Positions 48,935-60,711 of a stretch of DNA of 64,000 nucleotides are shown in pieces. The notes below the pieces were generated by a model. That model ran no database searches and was not told where the DNA came from. It worked only from the letters and a program-made list of their open reading frames with translations. Source of the stretch: Amphiura filiformis (Eukaryota; Echinodermata; Ophiuroidea; Amphilepidida; Amphiuridae); contig NC_092642.1 in assembly GCF_039555335.1 (NCBI RefSeq), positions 56,337,776 to 56,401,775 on the forward strand. Reading direction: 5' to 3'. Each line of letters starts with the position of its first letter. Within the stretch, counting starts at the first letter, position 1. The position numbers and the translations under genes were made by a program.

Positions 48935-49543
48935 AAATACACACTAAATAAGATCTTTATTACCGTAGGTTTTGACTCATCCATTACAACTTTTCCCATC
49001 CAAATTTCCTGTTATCTATTTCATATCTTACTGGGGGTAAATTGGGCTGGAGACATCCGTCCATCGGGTACAAATTACGGCCAAGCGTCTGACTGGTCAG
49101 TTGATGGTCATTGCCATAATATTGGACTAGACTTGCCCGGAAGAGGGAGGGAGATATGCCTTTTGTTATCGCTAACCACTTATGACGTTTTCAGTGACGT
49201 TATGATGACTTCAATAATTGCGTTGAAGAAAATGTCATATTGCAAAAATTGGTCAATATCCAAAAGGCTAATAATAAACATAATGTGTATTTGAACTTTA
49301 ATACGTAACACTTTGAACTTTTTTAACTCAACAAATTACATTATCTTGCATTCTAAATAATTATATATGGTCTAAAAATACAATTTCACAAACATATAGA
49401 CTACCAAGACTGTCACAGTTCCTGAAATCGCATCTCAAGTTAAATCTGAACTTGTTATAAAAGTCTATGATTTGCATTTTTTAGCACTCTTACACCACTT
49501 CGTTTCAGATAGTTTTGGTCTTATCACTATGGACCACAGTAGT

Positions 49544-50005
49544 CTCATCCCAATGCCATAGTTCTATAACCTCAATTAAACAACCAGAATGCAAAATTTG
49601 ACCTCAAATTTCAGAGTATGAGTTTTTGTACTCAAATTTTCAAAGGTCATTCAATTAATGTACAAATGTATTGAGGTTAAAGAACTGTGCCCTGCTAGAT
49701 GAGCATGTTGTGGATCTTATGGTCTTCAGATTGCATTTGGTGCCATTCTAGTTAGGACACTACGGCAAATCTATCTCATCCCAATGCCCTAGTTCAATAA
49801 CCTCAATGAAACAATCAGAGTGCAAAATTTGACCTCAAATTTCAGAGTATGAGTTTTTGTACCCAAATCTTCAAAGGTCATTCAATGAATGTACAAATGT
49901 ATCGGGGTTAAAGAAACGTGCCCTGATAGATGAGCATGTTGTGGATCTTATGGTCTTCAGATTGCATTTGGTGCCATTCTAGTTAAGATACTTACGGCAA
50001 ATCTA
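49544..50005. repeat. Direct tandem duplication, 231-bp period
   Basis: CTCATCCCAATGCC starts at 49544 and again at 49775. The units are about 90 percent alike by eye, through TTGCATTTGGTGCCATTCTA to ACGGCAAATCTAT. Confidence 0.88.
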
Positions 50006-51270
50006 TATATATATCTATATATAACACGATATCCACATCAAGGGTTGCATTGCATTTGAATGTGCATATCTGTAACTATCACACCTACATAATATTCCTA
50101 CACCCAATTAATTCTTAATTAAGTACCACATCGTTAGAGCTTATAAGTCGCTAAAAAATCCCTCGTAACATTTAAAAGAAACTCACACTGTACAGATTCT
50201 TTCTTCAATTAAATCTTTTCCATGTTTTGCGGATATCCTTGCATGAATCACATGTTTTCATGGCCATACCAGGGGCGCCGAAATCCCAACATTTTTTTAC
50301 TCTCTTTAAATCAAGCTCATTCATGGTGTATAGTGCATAATTTGGAATGAAACTTCCCCCCTAAAGACCGCAAAAGTTGAGACTTTTGTTAACACCCATA
50401 AGTGCTGATATGTAGCTATTCAGGTATGGACCATGGTAATTATTAGAGGAAGAAGTTGCTCTCCTGAGAGGAGGTATTGAATACACTAAGGTACCATAAT
50501 ACTTCGCCTCTTAGACGGGAACTTCCCTTTTAAATTGTCTCTACTTGTTTTATTCCAACATAAAAGTTATAAAAATAATCACATTTTTTAACGTAAGGAA
50601 ACATGTCTATCAATTTATGTGATAACCTGAAGTAAAATCCACACATATATATTTCAAGCTACTTTTTTTCTGAAAACATACTTTTGTGGTATTTTCATAA
50701 ATTTGAAAAAACAAATTAGCACTTGTTATCAGGAAACATTAAATCTTCAAAAATGTCTGCGGTGGTTGCTAAAAGCTTGCTGAAACCCAGACATGCTCCA
50801 ACAGTGTCGGTGGAAGCATTAAAATTTAGGGGGGGGGGTGAGCATATTTTGTTCTGGTTTTACTGACACATTAGCATACAAAGTGGGCTAAATGAAAAAT
50901 GTTCAATTTCTGACTTTTTTAGCTCAAAATAAAGATGAAATTTGCTATTTGATGTGCCAGTGTGCATAAAGCACTCAAAGCTTTGCATTTTACCCCAAAA
51001 TATGGTGTTTTTTGGGTTAAAGAGGAAGATGACCAGAGTAAGTTTTGCTTTATTTTTTCTTCTATTAGGAAATTTAGGGGGAGGATGTGTCCCCCTCCTC
51101 CCATCTGCGCCACCTCTAGCTTCTCATCTACAACTTGACTGGATTTTTTCACGACTTTTCTTTGAAAAAGTTTGTCACAGATTCTTGAACCATTCGGTTT
51201 GCCCATCTTATCCTGAAGTGTCAGGAATCCCATATCATACTACCCATGACATCATACAATCACAGAGTTA

Positions 51271-51847
51271 AATTGAATACCTGAGTGGAAGAAGGGCCCA
51301 ACTCCATCAAAACTGTTTTTAAGATATTAAGAAAAAACTTAATATTTGGAAAAGTTTTATAGGCAGAATGTTTTCACCTTCAGTGGACCTTTAATGCATG
51401 AACATACAATATTATATACATTCAAAATTATATATGATGTTTCCATGGCAACGGTACAGGTCTTAATACGAGCTGGAGTTGGGCCCTTCTTCCACTAATA
51501 TACTGCAAGGGCCAGTTCCGTAAGCAGATGTGTTACAAATAGCTACAGAAATGTGATAATTATCCATTAATTGCACAAGTAATATGTTAGCTAGAAAGTT
51601 TATTGTAGTGAAAAGTAGATTTCATGGATGCACAAAACTCCTCTTTAACCCAATATTTGTGGAAGAAGGGCCCAACTCCATGGAGTTGGGCCTTTATTCC
51701 ATGAAAACCATGATTACGTGTACATAGAAGACTATTTAGGGAGCGGATTTTGGCTCATCTTTCACACACAAGGAAGAACAGTCTGCTGGCAATAAAATGC
51801 TGGGTCTAACTCATTTTTGGGCCCTTCTTCCACTCAGGTATTCAATT
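51271..51847 (-). mobile_element. GGGCCCAACTCC element, copy 2 (inverted)
   Basis: The same element in reverse orientation, about 577 bp, with the same outer and inner repeats and colinear unique parts. Both copies are flanked by AATT, which may be target or terminus. Confidence 0.8.
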
Positions 51848-51990
51848 GTACGCTATCCCATTAAACAGTTGTGTGTAATCTGTAAGCTTACCTGTTATGG
51901 GTGGTATGATATGAAATTGCCAAAGTGTTCAGTGAACTTATGAAGAAGTCTGATACACCTGTTTGACAACATTCCTCATGATTAGCCGTT

Positions 51991-52268
51991 GGGCTATTCC
52001 ATTTAAAATCCCCACTCCCCCTGTGGAAGATTTTGGAAATATCTTCCACTTGGGGAGTATGTTTTCAAATGTAATTGGTTACAGTTAATCATTTTGAAAC
52101 CCATACTCCCCCTGTATTATGCCTTTACCTATATCTTCCGCAACTGGAGTGAGTATTTCAAATGGAAGTTACCAAATTGTCTCTTCTATTCAATACTTAT
52201 ACTCCCTCTGTGGAAGACTTTAGCCAAATCTTCCACAGGGGTAGTGTGAATTTTAAATGGAATAGCCC
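51991..52268. mobile_element. GGGCTATTCCA family, long subfamily, copy 2
   Basis: Same length and layout as 38541-38819. Ends AATTTTAAATGGAATAGCCC. Confidence 0.8.
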
Positions 52269-53495
52269 ATTGTCGGTCAAGCACGCAACAGGTGTCGTAC
52301 AAGGTGGGATAATTTGTATATATACCACACCTAGAATGGAATTATAAATAGAACCCTTTCTTTACTGCAATGTCATGTTTCATACACATGTGTAACACTC
52401 AAGAGCATATGCGGACAACATGTTTACAAGTAAAACTGGCTGTTGAGTTTGACTTTGAGTCTGCAATGCTCATCGAAAGTTTTTGGGATGAATGCTTGGT
52501 GTCAAGCCTAAACCCTTCCACAACCTCCCATCTCTCCCCTTTCCTAACAATCAAAGTTGGTACTTCTAGGCTTGCATGACTATGAGGCGAAATTGCAGGA
52601 TTTAACATTGATCGGGGGAGTGGGGGAGTTCAGTTGTCCTTTCCAAAATGGCGCTACATATTTGATGATCACTGTACAAGCTGATAATAATTGCAGGATT
52701 CAACATTGATCAGAGGAATTGGGGGGGGCATTTAACCTATTCAAAATGATCCAAAACTTTTTATGAGCATTGTACATGCTTTTGAGGGAATTTACCCCTT
52801 CTCAAGTAACAAGCACTTTAACCAACAATATGGTGGACTTTTGATGCCCAAACGTTAAGAACTTGCACCATTCCCTAAACCGCAACACCCCTCCACCCCT
52901 CAAATAGCAAGCGAAGCGTACAGCGAGCTTATCTCAGAGGGCATCAGATGGCACTGAGCTAGCCTAAACCTATTTCTTGAAGCATAGATCTGCTTATCAC
53001 AAAGTACATTCAAGTTCAGCAGTCCCATTCCCCCATCTTGCATGCCCATCTGAACCATATGATACAGATCTAATCATGTGATAAATCTTCTCTTTCAAAA
53101 CAATTAGGCCTACAAATCTTTTGATCACTGCACAAGACTGATCCTTTGATCACTGCACAAGACTGATTACATGTCCTATCTATAGAATCACAGTGTTAAG
53201 GATGCGTTCTGACATTCTTCACATTGGAGACTATTACTTCATGGGCTGAGTCTTAACCATTTATACAGGGTTGTCAAAATGTAAACTAGACCTGGCCCAG
53301 GGTCCTTCCAATCACAATGTCCCACATATTGCGAGCGCTTCCGAATCAACGTAACACCTTGAAAGTGTATTAAAATCAGTACAAACATGCCAACAACTGA
53401 TTCAACCAATCTCAAATTCAATCTTGTCGTTTCCTAAAAATCTTGCTTAACAATTTCGACAAATTTTGCAGAGTGACAGACCAATACAAGAATAA

Positions 53496-53855
53496 GGCAA
53501 AAAAAAAAATTGTTGTGTTGCCCTCAACCGCCCGACCCTAAATCCTGGAAAATCAGGGGAGCAATTTTTTGTTTGTTTTTGGAATGATGATTTTTACAGA
53601 TTTGTTCAAAAAATCAAAGTTTTTCACTTTAAATTAATATTTTATTGAGAGACTAGTCTTTAATTGATGTCTAACAGGTATCCAGAAGTCAAAATTGACA
53701 AATGTCTCCTAATTGAAGAAGTATTATTTAATATTTGAGGGGATTTTTAAAAACTGAAGGTTTAAACAAAAAAAATAAATAAATAAATCCAACCGTCCTA
53801 CCCAACTTTCCCATTTTCCCACTTGAGGGCAACACAACAATTTTTTTTTTTGGCC
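53496..53855. mobile_element. TAA-flanked MITE with poly-A-rich ends, copy 2
   Basis: Longer relative (360 bp) of 5682-5815: GGCAAAA...TTGTTGTGTTGCCCTCAA and complement, TAA on both sides. Confidence 0.75.
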
Positions 53856-53959
53856 TAAAACAAGATCATTACTAAACAGGAAACTGGCACTTAACTATGT
53901 CTTATTATAAAGTCTGCACTCCTGACACATTCATCTTGAGACGTGTCCACAATCGACAC

Positions 53960-54040
53960 CTTCAAATTAGGAAGTTGCAAACAAAACTTATCGCCAATTT
54001 GCAGATGACACATTGTTATCAGTCACTTATTAATGTGATA
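53960..54040 (+). pseudogene. Reverse-transcriptase remnant with FADDT motif
   Basis: In one frame this reads KTYRQFADDTLLSVTY (about 53978-54025), matching the catalytic (Y/F)xDD block of reverse transcriptases. No other RT block is adjacent and the frame closes soon after. Likely a decayed LINE fragment. Confidence 0.45.
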
Positions 54041-54211
54041 TCTTGTCCAGATGTTTCTTGGATTTTGAGAGAAAATTCTATGATTTGGACTGACTGATAC
54101 ATGTGATAGTGAGGATATGGACATAACATTGCTATTCATGTAGTTGGATAGTAACTTTGTTACAGGAAATCTTAATATGAAAAGCAACTAGCAACAACCA
54201 CAATAATCAAT

Positions 54212-54469
54212 ACACTCTAAGAAATAAAGGTTCTAAGTAGAACCTTTTTGTTCTCTCAGAAGAACCCTCCTCTTGAACCTCTCAAAAAGGTTCTTCAATT
54301 TTCGAGACCCCTTAAAGGTTCTCTAAAGAACCGGAAAAGGTTCTGTATCACATTTTTGGGCCATTTTCGGCAGTTTTGGAACCATTTTTGGTTCTTTAGA
54401 GAACCTCTAAGGGTTCTCCTGAGAGGACAACTTAGAACCTTTTTAGAACCTTAATTTCTTAAAGTGTAA
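54212..54469. mobile_element. Inverted-repeat element built from GGTTCT/AGAACC blocks
   Basis: TACACTCTAAGAAATAAAGG at the left matches the complement of CCTTAATTTCTTAAAGTGTA at the right. The interior has many AAAGGTTCT / AGAACCTTT repeats. It directly precedes the element at 54476. Confidence 0.7.
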
Positions 54470-54475
54470 AGAATA

Positions 54476-54698
54476 TACCGTAAAACCTCGTCTACAAGCA
54501 TATAAAGTGTTTTTGATGAAAGCTTAATTAACACGAAACAAACGTAAATATTCCAATACAATAGATTGGTCTTACAATAATACTTGTTTGTATATGCTTG
54601 GATCTGTAATTTATTTACTCAAACTCCATAATGGCGCCTGGAATAATTTAGCTTTTATCAAAGGCACTCTATATGCTTGTAGACGAGGTTTTACGGTA
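54476..54698. mobile_element. 223-bp TA-flanked inverted-repeat element
   Basis: Ends TACCGTAAAACCTCGTCTAC, then AAGCATATA, and complement, about 32 bp of near-perfect inverted repeat. TA at both borders fits Tc1/mariner MITEs. Confidence 0.82.
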
Positions 54699-54963
54699 GT
54701 CAATATAAAATAGTTGGTGTATGTAGTTTGTGTGTAATTTGGTGATGCATCAAATGAAGCAACCCGCGGCACTACCAGAAAAATACAGACAAAACGTTGA
54801 TAAAAATACGTAAAAAATCAAAGCAGAGCACCAAAATAATTGCAATGGAGAACAGAAAAAAATAATGTTTACCACAACATGATAAAAAACATACGCAAAA
54901 AATGTGTGACTATATGTGGTACTTCATGATTTCATGGCAATCAAATCTGTGCTTTAGATTAAG

Positions 54964-55178
54964 TTAACCCTATGAGAACTACCTGCCGATTGGTCAAAAA
55001 GAAGTTTTCATTATCAATTGGACCAATCAGCAATATTGTTAGAATAATTTCACCATGTAAAAAAATTGGGGTGAATTATTTGCAAAGCTCCATTCTGATT
55101 GGTGAATGAAGTGTAGATATAATGTAATTGACCAATCAGAGGCAATGTTAAATTGGTAGGTAGTGCTCAGGGGGTTAA
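54964..55178 (+). mobile_element. TTAA-flanked CCAAT-rich MITE, copy 6
   Basis: Same family, both TTAA ends intact. Lies only 93 bp from the diverged copy at 55272. Confidence 0.8.
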
Positions 55179-55271
55179 GAAACTGCATCTATCAGTCAGC
55201 TGGTGTTACTGAAAAATTGTGGAGTGGTGTCTGTCACCAAAAGTGGACCATTTCAACGTTAAATAAATGGT

Positions 55272-55485
55272 TTAACCCTATGAAAACTACCTACCGATTG
55301 GCCAAAATGAATATTGTGTCCAATTTTGAACCAATCAAGGAGGGTATTAATAAGATCATCTGCAAAAGCAAGTTTGACCATACATTAGTTTAAAGCCTAC
55401 TCATAATTGGCAATTGAAATGAGCATTTCAAGTTATCAACCAATCAGAAATGCTGTTAGATGACCAGTAGTGTCCAGGGGGTTAA
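55272..55485 (+). mobile_element. TTAA-flanked CCAAT-rich MITE, copy 7 (diverged)
   Basis: Same length, ends and box layout as copy 6 but strongly diverged in the middle, so it is an older insertion or a separate subfamily rather than a recent tandem duplicate. Confidence 0.75.
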
Positions 55486-56069
55486 GCATATTAGATCACT
55501 TAGTAGCAAAATTTGACAAGTCTGTTCAATTAGCACCAGGTGACATGTACTGCCCTTTAGTGGCTGCCCTACATCTTTTAGACCAAAACACTATGTACCA
55601 AATTAAATTTTTCTAACCTATATTTTCCTTAGTATTAAATGATTTTCTCATCTAAATCCTTTTCAGATGAATTTCCTGACCTAAAAACTTACAAAAGCAT
55701 GCCGTAATCTTTTGTATACATTTCTGGTTTAGTTTATTAGAGGATCCTAAGATATTCTGTGGGTTTACCAGGGTTAATCTTCTGTCTCATCTCTCCATCT
55801 TGTCTAAATACAAACAGGAGGCGATGAATAAGCAAACTGAACTTAACCAAATGATGATCAAATTAACAACAGACTAGAGAACTCATCCTTTGATCTTCGT
55901 AACTATTTTAAAACTAAATCAACAAACTTTCCATACAATGTAAATTTTCACAAAAGCATTTTGTTAAATGAATCAGTCGTACTCTGAAAGTGCCTTAGTA
56001 AGAATTACTATGTATATATGTAATTATTATATAATACCCAAAATTATTTGAAATTATATCAAAATGTTA

Positions 56070-56145
56070 AACAAGAATTGTCTTTAAAAAAGACAATGCC
56101 ATGGATGAAGATTATGTTTCATAATTTAGCAAAGTACAAGGAATG
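56070..56145 (+). repeat. Dispersed 'AAAAAAGACAACGCCATGGA' repeat, copy 2
   Basis: ACAAGAATTGTCTTTAAAAA ... GCCATGGATGAAGATTATGT ... AAGTACAAGGAATGC. Confidence 0.65.
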
Positions 56146-56863
56146 CTAAATATCTGATGAAAATTAACATGTGCACACCTCCATGTCAGCCCCTAGTCTA
56201 GACAGATACACTTCTATGCATTAATTCTGGACATACATGACTTTGTATAATATAAAGGTATGCATAAAAAAGTTGCCTCTGTGTGTCTGATAGGATAAAT
56301 TTGTTAAGTAAATGCAAGACAAGGTTTGAGGTTCAGATTAATATTGACATGGTGTGGTATGGCCAGGTATACATATAACTTTAAAGGTAGTGCTGGCACT
56401 TTCATTTCAAAGTTTGTTATGTTGTTACAATTCCGACATTGAAATTTTGCTTTTATTGTAGAGGTTTTGGGGAAGTTTGTTTCATATTTCATGCAAATGG
56501 GCTTTGGGAGGGAATATGGCTGCATCCTCAAATAATATGTGTCTTTGTAGTTGGTGAATACCCCATTGTGAAATGACACAACTTAGGGTGGTGTTCCCCA
56601 AGGTTTCATTTGAGGACCATTAAATTAAATAGCTCTAAAATGACACTTACCTGTAAGATGAAGTCAGTCAAAGGTGAATGGAAACAGCACATGAAAAAAA
56701 AGAAAAGAAAGAAAAAAAACTTAATATATTGTACAACAGTTTACAGGAATGATTTCATTGATGACTACCAGCAGGTGGCAATTTTTTTTAATACTGAAAC
56801 TTCAGTCTCCTTTTTTAATCAAAGTGGTTCAGTCTAATTCTCTTTTTGCTTGCAGCCACCACT

Positions 56864-57358
56864 GGGCTATTCCATTTGATACTGCTATGTCCCCGTCTAA
56901 GATTTAAGAAATGTCTTCCACAGAGAGGGAGTATGCTTTTCAAATGGAATTGGCAACGGTTAATTATTTGAAACCAACACTCCCCCTGTATACGCTGGCG
57001 AAGTTACGTAATTAATCGGATTAACTACCATAACAATAGGTGAAAACAATTTTGAACATATCGCGCTGCACTACAATCAGGTTAAACTCATCACCTGTGT
57101 ATGTGTGCAATCATAGATTGAATACAATACTGGTCTTTTCAATGATACTAATCTTACAGGTGCAGGTGATTAGCATGATATGGTTCAATGCAGAGGTACC
57201 GGCGTGAGCGTATCAGTGCAGCGCGGTATATTCAAAAATTGTTTTCACCTATTGCTATGGTAGTTAATCCGATTATTACGTAACTTCGCCAGCGTATTAT
57301 GGCTTTACCTTTATCTTCCACAATGGGAGTGAATATTTCAAATTTAATTACCCAATTT
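56864..57358. mobile_element. GGGCTATTCCA family, long subfamily, copy 3, split by another element
   Basis: The left part (56864-56990) ends ...ACTCCCCCTGTA. The right part (57297 onward) resumes TTATGGCTTTACC. The intact copy at 51991 reads CTCCCCCTGTATTATGCCTT across that point. The right end is lost. Confidence 0.75.
56991..57296. mobile_element. 306-bp inverted-repeat element nested in a palindromic element
   Basis: Terminal inverted repeats of about 60 bp begin TACGCTGGCGAAGTTACGTA and run inward to AGGTGAAAACAATTTT; the right end is their complement. The insertion point is a TA-containing site. A mariner-type TA target is likely, but duplicated bases cannot be told apart from element ends. 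Confidence 0.8.
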
Positions 57359-58935
57359 TGAGTATTTTGAGTAACAAAAATAGGTGAAATAGCTAAAAAA
57401 ATTCCTTTAAAAAGGAAATGGGCGTACCAAAGAAAGTGCGCATGATGTAGGGTAATTTAAATATGTTTGGCATAAGTATTGGAAATACTAGTAGTAGGAA
57501 TGAGTGAACTGGGATAAACAAGCAAGCACTGAAGTGTACAAAGTTGACCTAAGAAGTATGATCAATGTGATCAAATGATCAAGAGTATAATATGAAACAG
57601 GCTTGTATGTTGTCTAGGCCTCATACTTAGCAGACAGAAATAACGGGTCAAAGGGGGAATGCAAAAGGGAAATACAGAGGATTTGCACTTGACCAGCAGG
57701 AAATTGAAAACTTGTTTGCAAGTGAGATGTGATCCGTTGTCCGCCACCTCATTCATGCCCACACATCCCGTACCATGAGAAATACTCTTTTACTAAGTTT
57801 TGTTGTTATTGTCAGTAGCAGGAAACAAAATACCAACAAGTATGAGAGATGCTTTCAAGTTATTGATGTTATAGAAGTTATTTTAATAATCCAATGGTAG
57901 AAAATGTTAATTGTTTCTCCTTGAAAACTAGGAAGTTGTTCACCTATATGAAGGGCTCTATATTGTTGGTGTGTCAACATTTCAAAAGCAACAGCCATGA
58001 TAAAAAGAATAGAGAACATTTGTTTCTCCAAAGTGGTAAAAGCCTGTTGATGTTGGCGCTTGTACCGTAGCACTCAGTGCTCGCCCTTACACAATATGGA
58101 TCGCAAGGGTCTTTAACAAAGATTAGTTGCCTGTGTGTATCTATAGACTAATCCAATTTCACGCATTCTTACACCTCAATGGCAGCCATAGCCTAGTCCC
58201 CGCTGAGTCTAGCCCACCAGAAATGTGAAATGATGCGTCCTTGGTGGGAATTTTAAACTGCATTCCATCACCCATGTACACGCAGGCAAAAGAATGATGA
58301 AAGTTAACAACACAATATAATATAACATCAATTTTAAGCGGCTTTAATCCACCCAATTGGGCAGTCACAACACCAGTTTGGTGCGACGGGGACCCAGTAA
58401 TGGCCGAATGAATTCTGACCATCACTTGGCTCGTTGGAATCGTCTATACAGTAGCAAAGCACTAGTTAAACATTTCACACACATCTCAACTAGATCATAA
58501 CACAAACCACTCTAGGGTACACCATTATCTTTAGAATAAAGAAGTAATTTTCAAACCAAAAATAAACAAAACATCACTTAACAGCTTTCAAATCAACCCT
58601 ACCCTTAAGCAAAGACCCCTCCCCTTTGCTCTCCCAATGCACCCATGCTCTCTAACATTAACGCAAGTCAAGTTATCATCATTCATCAACATGACATCTA
58701 TCCTTTCTTTTCACTTCGCATCGGAAATAAATCTCGCTGTTTGAGGATTGTCTCCCTCCTCACTCACACACGCAAAATCACACGTAACTTTCCACGCCGG
58801 TTTCCTGAAGTTCACTTCCTCTCTGTGGCTCTGTGAGCAAACCACCCATGACAATGGATTTGTAGTTTCCCATCGTGATAAATCTGCGCAACCGATATTG
58901 TGTAGACTGTGTTGGTTGAACCATGTCCATTCAGT

Positions 58936-59117
58936 ATGCTATTCCAGTTGAAATTCATCCACCCCTGTGGAAGACATGACTCAATCCTTCACACAGGGGT
59001 GTAGATTTCAAATGTAGCCACCCATTCAGGTAACCCCATTTGAAATTCACACTCCCTGTGTGGACGATTAAGATAATGTCTTCCAAAGGGGGTGTATGGA
59101 TTTCAACAAGAATAGCC
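58936..59117. mobile_element. GGGCTATTCCA palindromic family, copy 8
   Basis: TGCTATTCCAGTTGAAATTC ... TTTCAACAAGAATAGCC; same arms and size. Confidence 0.75.
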
Positions 59118-59828
59118 AGCCCATTGTGACTAAGATAGTGTCACCGTTTCCAGCTTTCAGCATCGTTTACCCACGTTTGTTTGTGGACAGGAAAACGAAC
59201 ACAAGACCCAATTCCGTAGAGACTCAAGGATAATTTGAAAAGCTTACAGATCCCTAATAATTTCCTTTACAGTTTTAGCATGGTTAAGTGCAAGAGAGAT
59301 ATATGAAGTAAACTTGACCAAATACACAGTAATAACTTATGACAAGCATTATTCGTATGAAAATTGATATTTTGTCCATTTCTAACGAATAAAGTCCGGA
59401 AATTAAACACAATCCTGATGTGGGATTTGAATACAACTGATATGCCTATATAAACATTCCCATCATGCATCTGAAAAATTGAGAATGACAATCATGGTAC
59501 CTACACTTGCTACCATGGACATCTTCCTTTCTGCTACGTAATTACCTGCTATTTCGGATTTTCCAAGCTGAATTATGGGAAATAGCAAAATAACACCAGG
59601 AAACTGAAAACAAAATTGTGTTTAAACTTTAGACAACTTTGTCGTCTTCAAAATCAAAAGTGTTTTTTTTTCAAAACTTGACCTATGGTAAAATTGTAAA
59701 AGACCACAGCTTGGGTGTTAGTGGCACCCCTAGTGGTAGCACCCAGGGCACCCCCTTGCCCCCTAGTTACGCCAATGTTACAGTGATACCTTCTGACATA
59801 CAACACAACCAGGTACTACCCCAATTAG

Positions 59829-60120
59829 ATAGTCTATTTGTAGTATTCATGGTATTGACAACAAGATCTTGCAGAATCTTCAGGAAGTTATCTAGATCAT
59901 CAATCAGGAAAGAGGACGGCTCAAGTGGACATGCTGGAAGCACCTGACAAGATGCCATGTGAGGCGTCTGATGACGGCCAATTAGACAAATCTCTTTGTA
60001 GTATTGGCAACAAGATCTTGTGGATCTCCAGGAGGAAGTTATCTGAAGCATCAATCCGGAAGGAAGATGGCTCAAGTGGACACGCTGGGAGCATCCGACA
60101 AGCTGCCATGTGAGGAGTCA
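59829..60120. repeat. Two roughly 150-bp tandem units with short open frames
   Basis: AGGAAGTTATCTAGATCATC at 59882 and AGGAAGTTATCTGAAGCATC at 60033 begin equivalent blocks that continue AGGAC/AAGATGGCTCAAGTGGACA...GCCATGTGAGG. Both strands have overlapping open frames, so coding cannot be argued. The second unit is cut by the element at 60137. Confidence 0.7.
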
Positions 60121-60136
60121 CACCAACTGCAACTAA

Positions 60137-60538
60137 GACCCCGGTCACACGTACATAATTGCGTCATCCGACCATCGTTTTATTTACCATGGTCCAACTA
60201 TAGTTGACTAAACAACGTACGGTCACACTGCAGTGTACTGTAGTTGGATAATGATTACTCGCAGTCATAAACTGATTAAGCTCATGTATGCTAATTACAC
60301 TGCCATTCAAAAGTATTGCTAAAATGCATGATCGGATGACGCATTGTGGTCACACAGGTGTTTTTTTGTACTAACTATGGTCCGACCATAGTAACTTGGG
60401 CACTAACGATGCTAATTAGCATAGTTGGGGAAAGATGGTCTGACTATAGTCTGACCATGGTCCCGTGCGGTCACACACTACCCGTACCATGGTCCGACCA
60501 TCTTTACTTGGTAAAAACATGCATGTGTGACCGGGGTC
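60137..60538. mobile_element. 402-bp inverted-repeat element flanked by TAA
   Basis: Ends GACCCCGGTCACAC and its complement, flanked by TAA on both sides. The interior repeats ACCATGGTC-type palindromes and TATAGTT/AACTATA blocks many times. TAA targets fit PIF/Harbinger elements. Confidence 0.8.
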
Positions 60539-60711
60539 TAAATCTTTGCTTTCCTCTTTACATCCAGATGACAAACAAATGCAATCCTTTATCATCTCAA
60601 TGTAATGATTGTGACAGACTACCTACATCTGTATCAAAAGTGCAGCAACCATGTATACTTTTAGGATCCAGAAAAGATCAGGAAATAGGTTATTTGCAGG
60701 GTTCGAAATTT

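Noticed and set aside
48881..49294. 137-codon open frame on the plus strand
   Set aside because: It starts within a dispersed repeat copy, has no family motif, and shows no splice sites or coding bias by eye.
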